Numbered from the stretch's first letter, positions 32,323-41,760 are shown. The stretch: 64,000 nt of DNA from Methanoculleus formosensis (GCF_025384765.1 NZ_VHLL01000002.1:496001-560000), one strand, 5' to 3'. The notes: a model not told the origin generated them from the sequence alone. Numbers and translations: made by a program.

Positions 32323-33079
32323 GGTTCTCCCTCACGATCCACCGTATATCCTGATCGTCGAGGGTCGCAAGTTGCCGCAGGTACTCAAAGCCAGGCGTGG
32401 GGAGGGCGGCGATGACCACGCTGAGCGTGTAGCCGAGCGATTTTCGGAGCGCACGGAAGGCCTCGGACCGCCGCTCCTCTGCGGTGTAGATCCGGATCAG
32501 GATCTTCCTGTGGAACCGGAGCGCCGCCGCTGCAAGATCGGGCTCGCCCAGGAGATCCGGTTCGGCGATCCCCGCGATTGCGGCCCGCATGGCAAGCCAG
32601 GAACCTCCCTCCACCCAGACCTCCAGCTCCGTTACCACCGTATCACGCTGCCGGGAGAGGAGATCCTGAAGCCCCATCGCCACCGCTTCCCTGATCCGCC
32701 ACCGCGGGTCGAGGGAGGCCTCCGCGAGGTGTTCGAGCGCCGCACCGACACATGCCGGCGATGCCGACCCGATCGCCCCGATGCCCCTGACACCGCAGAA
32801 CCCGAGAAACTCGTGTGGATCGTCTGAGGGGGCATCCTCCGGCGCAACGTGGGCAAGCTCGACGCAGAGGTTCCAGAGCAGGCGCAGGTCATCGCGATCG
32901 GCGACGGCAAACTCCCGCACGGTCCCGGCAAACGCCGCCGCAAGCTCCAGGTTCGCCCGGGGTCCGGGAAGACGGCTCTCTGCGACCAGGAAGGCAAGCA
33001 GGTCTCCGGCGTCGCCACTCGAGAGAAAACTCGTGAGCAGCCGGGCAACCTCCTTGATGTAGGTCTCTTTACGGGTCAT
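32255..33079 (-). CDS. HEAT-repeat protein
   Basis: A 274-residue all-helical protein with repeating amphipathic helix pairs (DPRWRIREAVAMGLQDLL, SLGYTLSVVIAALPTPGFEY, DDQDIRWIVRENLKKNRL). The last pair is the type found in HEAT-repeat proteins related to DNA alkylation repair (AlkD-like) families, but no active-site residues are assigned. It probably acts as a protein- or nucleic-acid-binding scaffold. It is 42 bases upstream, in the same direction, of the small GTPase gene, and converges on the TnpB-like gene. Confidence 0.75.
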   Translation of the reverse strand: MTRKETYIKEVARLLTSFLSSGDAGDLLAFLVAESRLPGPRANLELAAAFAGTVREFAVADRDDLRLLWNLCVELAHVAPEDAPSDDPHEFLGFCGVRGIGAIGSASPACVGAALEHLAEASLDPRWRIREAVAMGLQDLLSRQRDTVVTELEVWVEGGSWLAMRAAIAGIAEPDLLGEPDLAAAALRFHRKILIRIYTAEERRSEAFRALRKSLGYTLSVVIAALPTPGFEYLRQLATLDDQDIRWIVRENLKKNRLEKRYPETVQHIRAQMG

Positions 33080-33121
33080 TGTCCGTAGAGGAGAACGACC
33101 CCAGGGCAGTAAAAATGATCG

Positions 33122-33607
33122 TTACCGCGCAGTCAGGGTCGCGACAAAGGCGTCAAGCGCCGCATGAACGTTCTCGCCGTTCCGCGCGGAGATCGGGTGC
33201 ACCATCTCCCCCGGGAGAGCGTGGCTGACGGCCTCGGGTGCCGCGCCGGGGCAGTCGCATTTGTTCGCCATGAACGCGAGCGGCACGTCGAGGGGCTTTA
33301 ACTGGTCATAGAAGTACCGCGTCATCTCGTCCACGCCCGTCGTGGCGTCCACAACGATGATCGCGCCGTCCATCCCCCGCGAGATGATCTGCCGGACAAA
33401 CTCGAACCGCTCCTGCCCCGGGGTCCCGAAGAGAAAGATAGACTTGTCTCCAACCTTCAATCGGCCGAAATCGAATGCAACGGTCGTGGGGCCACCCTCC
33501 GAGGACGCTTCGATGTGGCGGCTGCGGGGGTCGAGCGCCTGGATGAAACTGGACTTTCCTGCGTTGAAGGAACCGAAAACGACGATCTTGAGCCTGCCCT
33601 CTGCCAT
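33122..33607 (-). CDS. Small Ras-like GTPase (COG2229/MglA-like)
   Basis: A 161-residue GTPase with G1 GSFNAGKSS (12-20), G3 GTPGQERF (61-68, including the catalytic-type Gln65) and G4 NKCD (115-118), ending with SARNGENV as G5. It belongs with the prokaryotic small GTPases that work with roadblock or HEAT-like partners in polarity and signalling. GAGGT precedes the ATG. It is the probable upstream partner of the HEAT-repeat gene at 32255, which may be its effector (inference). Confidence 0.88.
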   Translation of the reverse strand: MAEGRLKIVVFGSFNAGKSSFIQALDPRSRHIEASSEGGPTTVAFDFGRLKVGDKSIFLFGTPGQERFEFVRQIISRGMDGAIIVVDATTGVDEMTRYFYDQLKPLDVPLAFMANKCDCPGAAPEAVSHALPGEMVHPISARNGENVHAALDAFVATLTAR

Positions 33608-33812
33608 TATAACCTCTATCTGCGTCAGGATGATTTAGAGTTTCGCTATGGAGGCGTCATGATGCGGATGGAAGCGTATCCGGCCACCGACAAAAATTTT
33701 TATCCCGGTTCCCGATTGAAGGAAACAATCGCCCTCCCGCCCCGCCGGGGCTTCTGCGCCGCCCGGCGCAAACGCCCAACATCCATATAACCGGCGGATC
33801 CAAGGTACTGGT

Positions 33813-34166
33813 ATGGAGCCGGACGAAGTGGACGTTGTCGCGCAGGAGATCATGGTCACCCTGGACAGACTCTTCCTTGCTGAGAAGCAGGCGCGGCTCC
33901 AGGTCTCCGCACTCGAGGAACGGCAGTATCCCCTGGCCGCGACGTTCGAGATGGTCAGCGACATGGATGCGGGCACCGCCATCGAGGAGGCGCTTGCCGG
34001 GCTCGGATTTGAGTACCACGCCATCGACGAGGACGCCGAACTCTGGATCTCGGACGAGCACGGGCTGATGGTCTTCCTCTACTTCACCGACCCGGACGGG
34101 CGGTACTACAACTACCGGATCGTCGCGTTCGACGTCGTTGGCGAGGAAGAGGAGCTGCCCGCGTGA
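33813..34166 (+). CDS. Conserved-looking acidic protein, function unknown
   Basis: A 117-residue protein with an N-terminal helix (EVDVVAQEIMVTLDRLFLAE) and a beta-rich C-terminal half (EDAELWISDEHGLMVFLYFT, YYNYRIVAFDVV). The pattern resembles small alpha/beta sensor-like or YbjN-like chaperone folds, but I cannot assign a family. A TATA box, CCATATAA, ends at about 33790, 26 bases from the ATG, which suggests a leaderless transcript. Its stop overlaps a GTG of the downstream frame. Confidence 0.7.
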   Translation: MEPDEVDVVAQEIMVTLDRLFLAEKQARLQVSALEERQYPLAATFEMVSDMDAGTAIEEALAGLGFEYHAIDEDAELWISDEHGLMVFLYFTDPDGRYYNYRIVAFDVVGEEEELPA

Positions 34167-34273
34167 CCGGCGCGGGGGCGGCGAACCTTCCGCCGGCAGG
34201 GAGGAGAGATGCCGTGCCAGGTGCTATATACTGTAAACGAGATCGGGTGCAGCGAGAACCGGGAGGGATCAGG

Positions 34274-34804
34274 ATGGAGCGCTCGGTAAAACGCCTCATG
34301 GAAGATAGGGAGAAACGGCGCGAGGAGAACATCGGCAAGTACATCGAACTGCTCTCGGACGAGTGCATCCCCTACCGGCTGCGGGCGGCCGAGGCGCTCG
34401 GGTACTGCGCCGACCCCCGCGCAGTCGAGCCGCTGATCGCCGCCCTCACGGACCGCGAGAACGAGGTGCGGTGGGTTGCCGCACAGGCGCTCGGGAGGCT
34501 CTGCGATACGCGGGCGGTCGAACCGCTCCTCGTTCTCCTCGATGACCGCGAACGGTGGACGCGGCGCGGTGCCGCCTGGTCGCTCGGCGAGATCGGCGAT
34601 CAGCGCGCGGTCGAGCTCCTCCTCCCCCTCCTCGGGGACGAAAAGAAAGACGTCAGGCTGGCCGCCGCCGAAGCGCTCGGAAAACTCCGCGACGTGCGGG
34701 CGGCAGATCCCCTCTCCGCAGCGCTCGAGGCCGAGGAGGAGCCCGAGGTCCGGACGGCGATCCGCCGGGCGCTTCGCGAGATAACCGGCGAGGTGGGATT
34801 TTGA
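34274..34804 (+). CDS. HEAT/PBS-lyase repeat protein
   Basis: A 176-residue protein of four to five PBS-lyase-type HEAT repeats. Each repeat is about 31 residues with the pattern R..AAEALG......AVEPLI.AL.D, for example RLRAAEALGYCADPRAVEPL. It is a binding scaffold. ATG 34274 is chosen because GGGAGGG lies ahead and a TATA box, CTATATACTG, at about 34222-34231 gives a suitable leader; an in-frame GTG at 34163 adds unlike residues. Its TGA overlaps the TTG start of the aminopeptidase, so the two are coupled. Confidence 0.85.
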   Translation: MERSVKRLMEDREKRREENIGKYIELLSDECIPYRLRAAEALGYCADPRAVEPLIAALTDRENEVRWVAAQALGRLCDTRAVEPLLVLLDDRERWTRRGAAWSLGEIGDQRAVELLLPLLGDEKKDVRLAAAEALGKLRDVRAADPLSAALEAEEEPEVRTAIRRALREITGEVGF

Positions 34805-37653
34805 CCCCCGATAGAGAGCGGAGGCTCTTTCGCTACTACCCGGAGGACTTCGGAGCACTCCCCGTCCGGGTCGTCCACATGGACCTCGTCTTCGACGTCT
34901 ACGACGGCCACACCCGGGTCTCCTCAGCCCTCACCGCCGGGACGCTCGACGCTCCGCTCCCGTCGCTCTCCCTGAACGCCCGCGACCTGGATATCCTCCG
35001 CGTGGAGTCCGCCGGATACGCCGTCACTCATACCTACGACCGGAGCGCCGCCCTCCTCACCGTCGCCTTCGATCCCCCTGTCCCGCCCCGGACAGAGTTC
35101 ACTCTCGATACCGAGACGATCTGCCGGCCGAGCACCCACGTCCTCGAAGGCCTCTACTACGACGGGCTGTGCCCCGGCGGGCCGCCCACCCAGATCACCC
35201 AGTGCCAGCAGTGGGGGTTCCAGCGGCTGGTCCCGTGCCTCGACGACATGACCGCGAAGTGTACCTACACGACGACGATCATCGCGGATAACGGGTATAC
35301 GGCCACCATATCGAACGGCGACCCGGCAGGGGCCCGGATCCCCTGCGCCCCCGGCCGCTCCATGCAGCGATATGAGAACACGAAGACCCCGATGGCGCCC
35401 TACCTCTTCTTTCTCGGGGTGGGATGCTACGACACCCACCGGCGGGAGTTCGAGTATCCCGACGGGCGGACGTTTGCCCTCGAACTCCTCGTGAAACCCG
35501 GCTCAGATGCGGCGGCAGCGGAGCGTGCGCTCGATATCCTCGCGGACGCGGTGATGTGGGTCCACCTCTTTACCGGCCCGGCGCAGTACCGCGACCCCGG
35601 GACCCGGGAGGAAGTGTGGCGGCTCGTGCGGGTGCGCGATGAGGCGAAACGCTCCGGCGACGCCCGGGCGCTCGAAGAGACCCGCAAGTCGCTCAAAGAA
35701 CTCATCTCAACCATCACCCCGGGCTACGCCTACACCGGGGCGGTCTACCGGGAGATCGCCATGCAGAACTCCGACTTCGGCGGGATGGAGAACGTCGGGA
35801 ACACGACGATCGCCGCGAACCGGATCATGCCCGGGACCGACACCACCGACCCGGCCTTCGAGTACCTGGTCCGGGTGAAGGCCCACGAGTACTACCACAA
35901 CGAGAACGGCTCCGAGGTGACGGGATGGAGCCCGTTCGAGATCTGGCTGAACGAGGCCGTGACCGTCCACGTCGAGAACCAGCACCACGCCTTCCTCTTC
36001 GGGGAGACCTACTCGCGCATCAAGACGGTGCTCGATCTCCTCGACCCCGCTGCCGGGACGCTCACCCTCGACCGCGGCGCAGGCTCGATGCCGATCGAGC
36101 CGGACGGTTTCAACGACCCGAACGACCTCATCACGGGCGTCACCTACGTGAAAGCCCCCGAGTTCGTCAGGATGATCGAGACGTTGATAGGGAGAGAGGG
36201 GTTTGCCGAAGCGCTCGGCCGCTACCACGACCGGTTCCGGCACGCGAACGCCTCGCGGGCCGACTGGCTCCGGTGCATGGAGGAGGTCTCGGGGCAGGAC
36301 CTCACGACGATGGCGGCGGTCTGGCTGAAGGAGAAGGAGTACCCGGTGCTCACGGTATCCCCCGCGTACGACCCGGCCGCCCGGCGGTTCACCCTCTCGT
36401 ATCGCCAGAGCCGCTCGCCCGGCGGCCGGGTCTGGGAGTTCCCGTTTCGGTTCGCGCTCGTCGACACCACTGGCGGGGATATCCGGGAGGCGACCGTCCG
36501 GATAGCCGACGAGGCCGGAGAGATCGTCCTCGACGGCGTCGACCGGCCCGCGTTCCTCTCGCTCAACCGCGGCTACTCATTCTACGGAAAGACGGCGTAC
36601 CGGCCGCCGGAGGATGAACTCTACCTCCAGGTCGAGAAGGATCCCGATACCGTCGGCCGGTTCACCGCGTTCCTCGCACTCGCCGACCGGGAGATGCTCC
36701 GGCTCCTCGAAGATCCGCATGCAGTGGTCCCGGCGCGGTTTTCCGACCTCTGCGCCGCCCTTCTCGCCGACGACGCCCTCATGGAGGAGGCGGGCGGGCA
36801 GTTCCTGACCATCTTCCCCTCGGTCGAGGACAGGCGGTTCGCCCACCACTACCGGGTGCTCCACGACGCCAGAAGAGAGATCCTTGCCGCCGTCGCCGCA
36901 AGGGGCGGCGAGATCCTCCTTCGCGTCTACCGTCAGGCGGCAGGAGCGCCCTCCTCCGGGCCGGGCAGCCTGGAGGAGGAGGCCGCGGCAATCCGGCGAC
37001 GGCAGAGAAAAAACGCCTGCCTCTCGATCCTCGCGACCCTCGATACCCCGGAGGTCCATCACCTGCTCCTCCGCCAGTTCCAGGAGGCGACGGCCGCAAC
37101 CGACCGCCTCGCCGCATTCTCGCGGATCCTCGAGAGCAGCATTCCGGAACGCCTGGAGATCCTCGATGGGTTCGCGGCCGAATCAGCGAAGAGCCCCACC
37201 GCGTGGGAGTCATTCCTCGCCACGGTCGCCGCAAGCGACTGCGACGACCTCGTCCCCATCCTGCAGCGTATCGAGTCCTCGCCCACATTCTCGATCGAGC
37301 AGGCCGACCAACAGCGGGCGCTCTATGGGCGGTTCGCACTGAACAGGAAACGGTCGCTCGAGACCGAAGAGGGGCGAGGCTACCTCGCGGAGATCCTCCG
37401 GCGGCTCGCCCCCGTCAACGAGTACAGCACCGTCCGGGCGCTTGACGCCTTTGCGTTCCTCGAGAACATGGAGCCCCGCCACCGGGTCCCGGCGGTCGCG
37501 GTGCTCGCCGACCTCCTCGCCACCCTCGATCCCGGGGCGTACCCGGCCGTCTACAACAACGCCCGCCGCTTCCTCCTCGGCGCCCCGGAGGCCGTTCGCG
37601 CCTACGAAGCGGAGCACGGGGCGATCCCGGCACTCAGGAGTCCCGCCCCCTGA
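34801..37653 (+). CDS. pepN: M1-family aminopeptidase (PepN type)
   Basis: A 950-residue zinc aminopeptidase. The exopeptidase motif GGMEN is at 327-331 and the zinc site HEYYH at 362-366, with Glu385 as third ligand. A beta domain and a long helical C-terminal ARM-like region follow, as in E. coli PepN (870 residues). It trims N-terminal residues from peptides in the cytosol; there is no signal peptide. The start is TTG 34801, which shares bases with the HEAT-gene stop (TTGA) and has GAGGTG five to six bases ahead. Upstream in-frame codons to 34555 are only the shadow of the HEAT gene. It probably works downstream of proteasome or Cdc48 degradation. Confidence 0.92.
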   Translation: MTPDRERRLFRYYPEDFGALPVRVVHMDLVFDVYDGHTRVSSALTAGTLDAPLPSLSLNARDLDILRVESAGYAVTHTYDRSAALLTVAFDPPVPPRTEFTLDTETICRPSTHVLEGLYYDGLCPGGPPTQITQCQQWGFQRLVPCLDDMTAKCTYTTTIIADNGYTATISNGDPAGARIPCAPGRSMQRYENTKTPMAPYLFFLGVGCYDTHRREFEYPDGRTFALELLVKPGSDAAAAERALDILADAVMWVHLFTGPAQYRDPGTREEVWRLVRVRDEAKRSGDARALEETRKSLKELISTITPGYAYTGAVYREIAMQNSDFGGMENVGNTTIAANRIMPGTDTTDPAFEYLVRVKAHEYYHNENGSEVTGWSPFEIWLNEAVTVHVENQHHAFLFGETYSRIKTVLDLLDPAAGTLTLDRGAGSMPIEPDGFNDPNDLITGVTYVKAPEFVRMIETLIGREGFAEALGRYHDRFRHANASRADWLRCMEEVSGQDLTTMAAVWLKEKEYPVLTVSPAYDPAARRFTLSYRQSRSPGGRVWEFPFRFALVDTTGGDIREATVRIADEAGEIVLDGVDRPAFLSLNRGYSFYGKTAYRPPEDELYLQVEKDPDTVGRFTAFLALADREMLRLLEDPHAVVPARFSDLCAALLADDALMEEAGGQFLTIFPSVEDRRFAHHYRVLHDARREILAAVAARGGEILLRVYRQAAGAPSSGPGSLEEEAAAIRRRQRKNACLSILATLDTPEVHHLLLRQFQEATAATDRLAAFSRILESSIPERLEILDGFAAESAKSPTAWESFLATVAASDCDDLVPILQRIESSPTFSIEQADQQRALYGRFALNRKRSLETEEGRGYLAEILRRLAPVNEYSTVRALDAFAFLENMEPRHRVPAVAVLADLLATLDPGAYPAVYNNARRFLLGAPEAVRAYEAEHGAIPALRSPAP

Positions 37654-37677
37654 CGCCCATAGATCCCCCGGCCGCGA

Positions 37678-37878
37678 TCACCACCTCACGCCGAAGATCG
37701 GCTCCTCCTCGACGAGGTTCGTGATCCTCCGGACGCTCGCCTCCACCGGGACGTCCTCTCCGCTGCAGAGCCCGAGTTTGAGTTGTTCCAGACCTGCAGC
37801 CACCGAGTCGTCCTTCGAGCGAACGCCGCTGACCGTCACTCGAAACGTCAGCGTCACCAGCCATTGCGTCGTCTCCAT
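37678..37878 (-). CDS. Small protein, function unknown
   Basis: A 66-residue protein that starts ATG 37878 with GGAAG close ahead. It alternates a beta-type segment (TTQWLVTLTFRVTV) with a helix (DSVAAGLEQLKLGL) and a C-terminal FGVRW. I do not recognise a family. It stands alone, convergent with the aminopeptidase gene. Confidence 0.5.
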   Translation of the reverse strand: METTQWLVTLTFRVTVSGVRSKDDSVAAGLEQLKLGLCSGEDVPVEASVRRITNLVEEEPIFGVRW

Positions 37879-38264
37879 CTCTTCCCCCTCTGAGCGTGGG
37901 CGGAGTATACCGCCGGCGGGAGATAAAGACAGCTCATGACCGGGAGGCGACAGATCGGATATCTCTTTTTCCAGCAAAAAAAGAGTGGATTGATGGGCGA
38001 GACCGGAGAGCAGCACGGCATTATGAGAATGTACAGAGAGGTGCTAAAGCGTTTCATCACGAATGGAGGTATCGTTGCAGTCACGCATCCGGTCGACCAA
38101 CCCCGTACCTGCCCGCCGTATCCCGGCCACAATATAATTTTAGTACAATAAAAGGTTTCCGCGGTACCTATCGTAACACCCCACCCCGGGCAGACGGGAG
38201 CAGCTACCCACAACGTATATATACCCGCCGCGAACTCCGGGACTCCGCACAGAAGAGGTGAGGA
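37879..38264. other. Non-coding gap before the surface-protein operon
   Basis: About 390 bases. Near its right end CGTATATATACCCG (about 38213-38226) is a strong TATA box for the plus-strand operon. An AT-rich patch, ACAATATAATTTTAGTACAATAAAAGG, surrounds 38130-38155. A 71-codon plus frame at 37936 has no family features and was not accepted. Confidence 0.5.
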
Positions 38265-39536
38265 GTGATCCAGGTATTCGCGGCTGCGCCCCGGCGGGGC
38301 ACGAAATGGCTGACGATCTGTTGCTTTGCGGGCGCACTCGCTCTCGTCCTGCTGCTCGTCCCGGCGGCCGCGGCCGCCTCGTCGGTCTTCGTCTCCAACT
38401 ACACCGTCGCCCCCGCCGTCCTGATGCCCGGCGACGAGGGGACGATCACCGTGGTGCTCACGAGCACCGCCCAGCCTGCCACGGGATCGCCGCTCAACAT
38501 CCGGCTCGACCCCGGCACCGGGGAGGCGAACACCTCGACGGAGACGGAAGAAGAGAACGCCTACATCGAGAACGTGCTCCTGCACAGTACGGACGTCGAG
38601 GTCCTGACCGGGAGTTTCCAGGATATCGGCGAGATCGGCCCCGGCCAATCCTTCCCGCTCACGTTCCGGATTCGCGCCCCCGGAGAAGACGGGATCTACT
38701 TCCCGGAGGTCTGGGTCAGCGTGCGGGACGGGGAGAATGTACGGTACCCCGTGCCGGTGAACGTCAACTCCGCGCCCCTGATCAGGAGGCCCGCGCTCCG
38801 GGTGGAGAGAACCGTCCCGGCGTCCGTCAATCCGGGCGACCCCTTCAACGTCACGCTGACCATCCATAACGACGGCCAGGCCACTGCAAGCGACATCTCC
38901 ATCGGCGTCAACGCGACCTCCGGCGGGATCGCCCCGCGGAACGCGGAGAACTACTACATCCCCGAACTCGCGGCGGGAGGGGACGCCGTCCTGAACCTGA
39001 CCTTCGAGACCGATACGAGCGCGCCGCTCGGCCTTACGCCGATCGAGGTCACCGTCGACTACCGGGGCGCCGACCTCGCGCCGTCTAGAGAGGTCGCAAC
39101 GGTCGGGGTTCCCATCGTCGGCAGCGCCGAGATGGGTGTCGCCTCCATCAGGACCGAACCCGCCCGGATCGCCGCCGGGGATACGGTCGACCTGACGATC
39201 CGGCTGGAGAACACCGGGACGGCGGACGCGGAGTCGGTCAGGGCGACGATCGAGGATCTCGCCTTTTCAGGCTCAAAAGAGGCGTTCCTCGGGACGATCG
39301 AGCCGGGGAACGACGGACCCGCCGTCTTCTCCCTCGCAACCGACGAGGCGGGGGAGTTCGACTACACCCTCGTCATCCGGTACACCGACGACTACGGCGA
39401 ACATACCGTTCGGCAACCCTTGCAGATCATCGTCACCGGGCAGAACCCGGTCCCGGTGATCGCGGTAGCGGCGGTCGTTCTCATCGTCGCGGTAGCGGTC
39501 GCGATCTACTGGTACCGGCGGCGAAAGGAGGAGTGA
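38265..39536 (+). CDS. S-layer-type surface protein with CARDB-like domains (COG1361)
   Basis: A 423-residue exported protein. A signal peptide is followed by ASSVFVSNY near residue 40. At least two CARDB/NEW3-type beta domains are seen (PASVNPGDPFNVTLTIHNDG and PARIAAGDTVDLTIRLENTG), then a C-terminal membrane helix (VIAVAAVVLIVAVAVAIYW) and a positive tail. Many NxT/NxS sites could be glycosylated. It overlaps the ABC permease start (GTGA), so it is probably the extracellular part or partner of that transporter. The start is GTG 38265 with GAGGTGAGGA just ahead. Confidence 0.82.
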   Translation: MIQVFAAAPRRGTKWLTICCFAGALALVLLLVPAAAAASSVFVSNYTVAPAVLMPGDEGTITVVLTSTAQPATGSPLNIRLDPGTGEANTSTETEEENAYIENVLLHSTDVEVLTGSFQDIGEIGPGQSFPLTFRIRAPGEDGIYFPEVWVSVRDGENVRYPVPVNVNSAPLIRRPALRVERTVPASVNPGDPFNVTLTIHNDGQATASDISIGVNATSGGIAPRNAENYYIPELAAGGDAVLNLTFETDTSAPLGLTPIEVTVDYRGADLAPSREVATVGVPIVGSAEMGVASIRTEPARIAAGDTVDLTIRLENTGTADAESVRATIEDLAFSGSKEAFLGTIEPGNDGPAVFSLATDEAGEFDYTLVIRYTDDYGEHTVRQPLQIIVTGQNPVPVIAVAAVVLIVAVAVAIYWYRRRKEE

Positions 39537-40744
39537 CCGCCGTGTTCTCAGGGATCAGGGTCTCCGCGTTCCTGGCGTGGAAGTCGATCCAGCGCGGGAG
39601 CCGGGGGACGTTCGCCCTCACCATCATGATCATCGCCCTCATCTTCGTGAACCTGGTCTTCCTGCCCTCCATCATCTCCGGTGTCGTCGTGACCTTCGAG
39701 ACCCAGTCGATCGACTTCGACCTCGGGAACCTGGTCGTCGAGCCCCGGGAAGGTAGCCGCTACATCGACGGCGTGGACGGCCTCCAGAGGAGGCTCGAGC
39801 AGATTCCGGGGATCACGGGCACGTCGCCCCGGATAGCCGCAGGGGTGACGTTCTCGTACCGGGGCCGGAGCGCCGCGAGCACGCTCTACGGCATAACCCC
39901 GGAGGACGAGCGATCGGTGACGAGGATCGCCGATTACATGACCGCGGGGGAGTTCCTCTCGGGTGGCGATACCGATGCGATCGTCATCGGCGCGACCCTC
40001 GCGGGGACGGAGGGGGAGGAGGCGGGCGGCCTTCCCTCGCTCGAGGGTGTCGGGGTCGGCGATTCGATAGAAGTGGCCTATCCGAACGGCCTAGCAAGGA
40101 CTTACCGGGTGAAGGGGATCTTCGAGACCCAGTCCTTCGGCGTCGATACGGCGGCCTTCGTCACCGCCCGCGAGATGAGCGGGGTGCTCGGGCTCGACGA
40201 CCAGGCATCCATGATCCTGGTGAAGACCGCGGTCAACGGCAGGGAGGAGGAGTACAAGACGGAGATCCTCTCCTACGGCGTCCAGGAGGACGTCTGGACG
40301 TTCCGGGAGAAGTCGGGCGGGTTCGTCGACCAGGCGATCCAGAGTTTCAACATCATCAACGCCATCTCGACGCTCGTCAGCCTGATCATCGCCATCGTGG
40401 TGGTCTTCATCGTGATCTTCATCAACACCGTAAACCGGCGGCGGCAGATCGGGATCCTGAAGGCGATCGGTATCGACCAGCAGATCATCATCAACTCCTA
40501 CGTCCTCCAGGTGCTCTTCATCACCGCCGTCGGGGCGCTCGTCGGGATCGTCCTGAACGCCGGGGTATCGGCCTACCTTACCGCCTACCCGCTCGTCTTC
40601 CCCGGCGGCCCGGTCTACCCGGACGTGGAGGCGTCGGCCATCCTCCGGAGCATCGCGAGCCTCTTCGCGGTCTCCGTGGTGGCGGGCTATGTCCCGGCAT
40701 GGCGGATCGCGCGGGAGGATATCCTCACCGCGATCAGGGGGTGA
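39533..40744 (+). CDS. ABC transporter permease of the MacB/FtsX type
   Basis: A 403-residue membrane protein with the MacB/FtsX layout: helix 1 near 27-50, a large extracellular domain (about 50-275), then three helices near 280-310, 330-360 and 370-395. It carries NRRRQIGILKAIG after helix 2, the cytosolic coupling helix of the family. It starts with GTG overlapping the stop of the surface protein and is followed by its ATPase. It could export or extract lipoproteins or act as a mechanotransmitter; substrate unknown. Confidence 0.88.
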   Translation: MTAVFSGIRVSAFLAWKSIQRGSRGTFALTIMIIALIFVNLVFLPSIISGVVVTFETQSIDFDLGNLVVEPREGSRYIDGVDGLQRRLEQIPGITGTSPRIAAGVTFSYRGRSAASTLYGITPEDERSVTRIADYMTAGEFLSGGDTDAIVIGATLAGTEGEEAGGLPSLEGVGVGDSIEVAYPNGLARTYRVKGIFETQSFGVDTAAFVTAREMSGVLGLDDQASMILVKTAVNGREEEYKTEILSYGVQEDVWTFREKSGGFVDQAIQSFNIINAISTLVSLIIAIVVVFIVIFINTVNRRRQIGILKAIGIDQQIIINSYVLQVLFITAVGALVGIVLNAGVSAYLTAYPLVFPGGPVYPDVEASAILRSIASLFAVSVVAGYVPAWRIAREDILTAIRG

Positions 40745-40748
40745 AAGG

Positions 40749-41438
40749 ATGATCGTCGCGGAAAACCTCACGAGGGTCTACACGATGGGGAACGTGGAGG
40801 TCCGGGCCCTTGCGGGCGTCTCGCTCAAGGTCGCAAAAGGAGAGTTCGTCGGGATCATGGGGGCGAGCGGCAGCGGCAAGTCGACGCTCCTCCATATCCT
40901 CGGGCTCCTCGACCGCCCTACGTCCGGGAGCGTCACGATCGACGGGACGGATGTCCTTGGCCTCTCCGACCACCGGCGAACCCTCTTCCGGCTGAACCGG
41001 CTCGGCTACGTCTTCCAGGACTACGCGCTGATCGGGGAACTCACCGCGCTTGAGAACGTCTACTTAACACCGCTCGTCCGGGGCACGCCGAAGGACGAGT
41101 ACCTCGAGCGGAGCGCCGATATCCTCCGGCGGGTCGGTCTTGGCGACCGGATGGATCACCGGCAGAGCGAACTCTCCGGCGGCGAGCAGCAGCGCGTCGC
41201 GATAGCCCGGGCGCTCGTGAACAGTCCGAGCATCCTGCTCGCCGACGAACCCTGCGCGAACCTCGACAGCCAGACCTCTAAGAGCATCCTCGACCTCTTT
41301 GCACGGCTAAACGAGGAACTCGACCAGACGATCGTGATGGTCTCGCACGAGGACTGGCACAAAGAGTACTTCTGCCGGGTCGTCACCCTCCGGGACGGGT
41401 TGATCGAGGAGGTGACGGAGTGCAGGAAGGGGGCGTAA
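40749..41438 (+). CDS. ABC transporter ATP-binding protein (LolD/MacB type)
   Basis: A 229-residue ATPase. Walker A is GASGSGKST near 38-46, the signature is LSGGEQQRVAIARAL, Walker B is ILLADEP, and the switch His is in VSHE. It belongs to the FtsE/LolD/MacB clade that pairs with FtsX-type permeases. ATG 40749 follows the permease stop by four bases, so ATPase, permease and surface protein form a three-gene unit. Confidence 0.93.
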   Translation: MIVAENLTRVYTMGNVEVRALAGVSLKVAKGEFVGIMGASGSGKSTLLHILGLLDRPTSGSVTIDGTDVLGLSDHRRTLFRLNRLGYVFQDYALIGELTALENVYLTPLVRGTPKDEYLERSADILRRVGLGDRMDHRQSELSGGEQQRVAIARALVNSPSILLADEPCANLDSQTSKSILDLFARLNEELDQTIVMVSHEDWHKEYFCRVVTLRDGLIEEVTECRKGA

Positions 41439-41520
41439 CCCCGCCCGGGGACGCTCGCCGCAAAAGGGGGCACCGACGTTTTTATATCAACCCGGATATA
41501 CAACCCGGCCGGTGAGAGGC

Positions 41521-41697
41521 ATGCAGGAACAGAAGACATTCAGGTGCAAGGATCTCGGCCTTGCGTGCGAGTTCGAGGAGAAGGCCGAGAACGAGAACGA
41601 ACTGATGAAGCGGATCGAGGGGCATATCCAGACCGCCCACCAGATGAACCCGGAGCAGCCGGAAGTGCAGGAGAAACTCCGTAAGGCGATGCAGTGA
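41521..41697 (+). CDS. DUF1059-type small protein
   Basis: A 58-residue protein with FRCKDLGLACEFEEKAENEN and IEGHIQTAHQM, the pattern of DUF1059 (a Cys-x-x-x..Cys start and a C-terminal His..His pair, resembling a shrunken zinc-finger fold). Function is unknown. ATG 41521 follows GGTGAG closely; TATA elements lie at about 41481-41488 and 41495-41500. It is in its own transcription unit. Confidence 0.78.
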   Translation: MQEQKTFRCKDLGLACEFEEKAENENELMKRIEGHIQTAHQMNPEQPEVQEKLRKAMQ

Positions 41698-41760
41698 GGG
41701 CGCACGGCGCTCCCGCCTGAGACGGCAGGTTCATGTAGGGTGCACGCCCCGTGACCGGGT

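Noticed and set aside
37936-38151. 71-codon plus frame before the surface-protein gene
   Set aside because: No family features and no suitable promoter spacing; probably chance.
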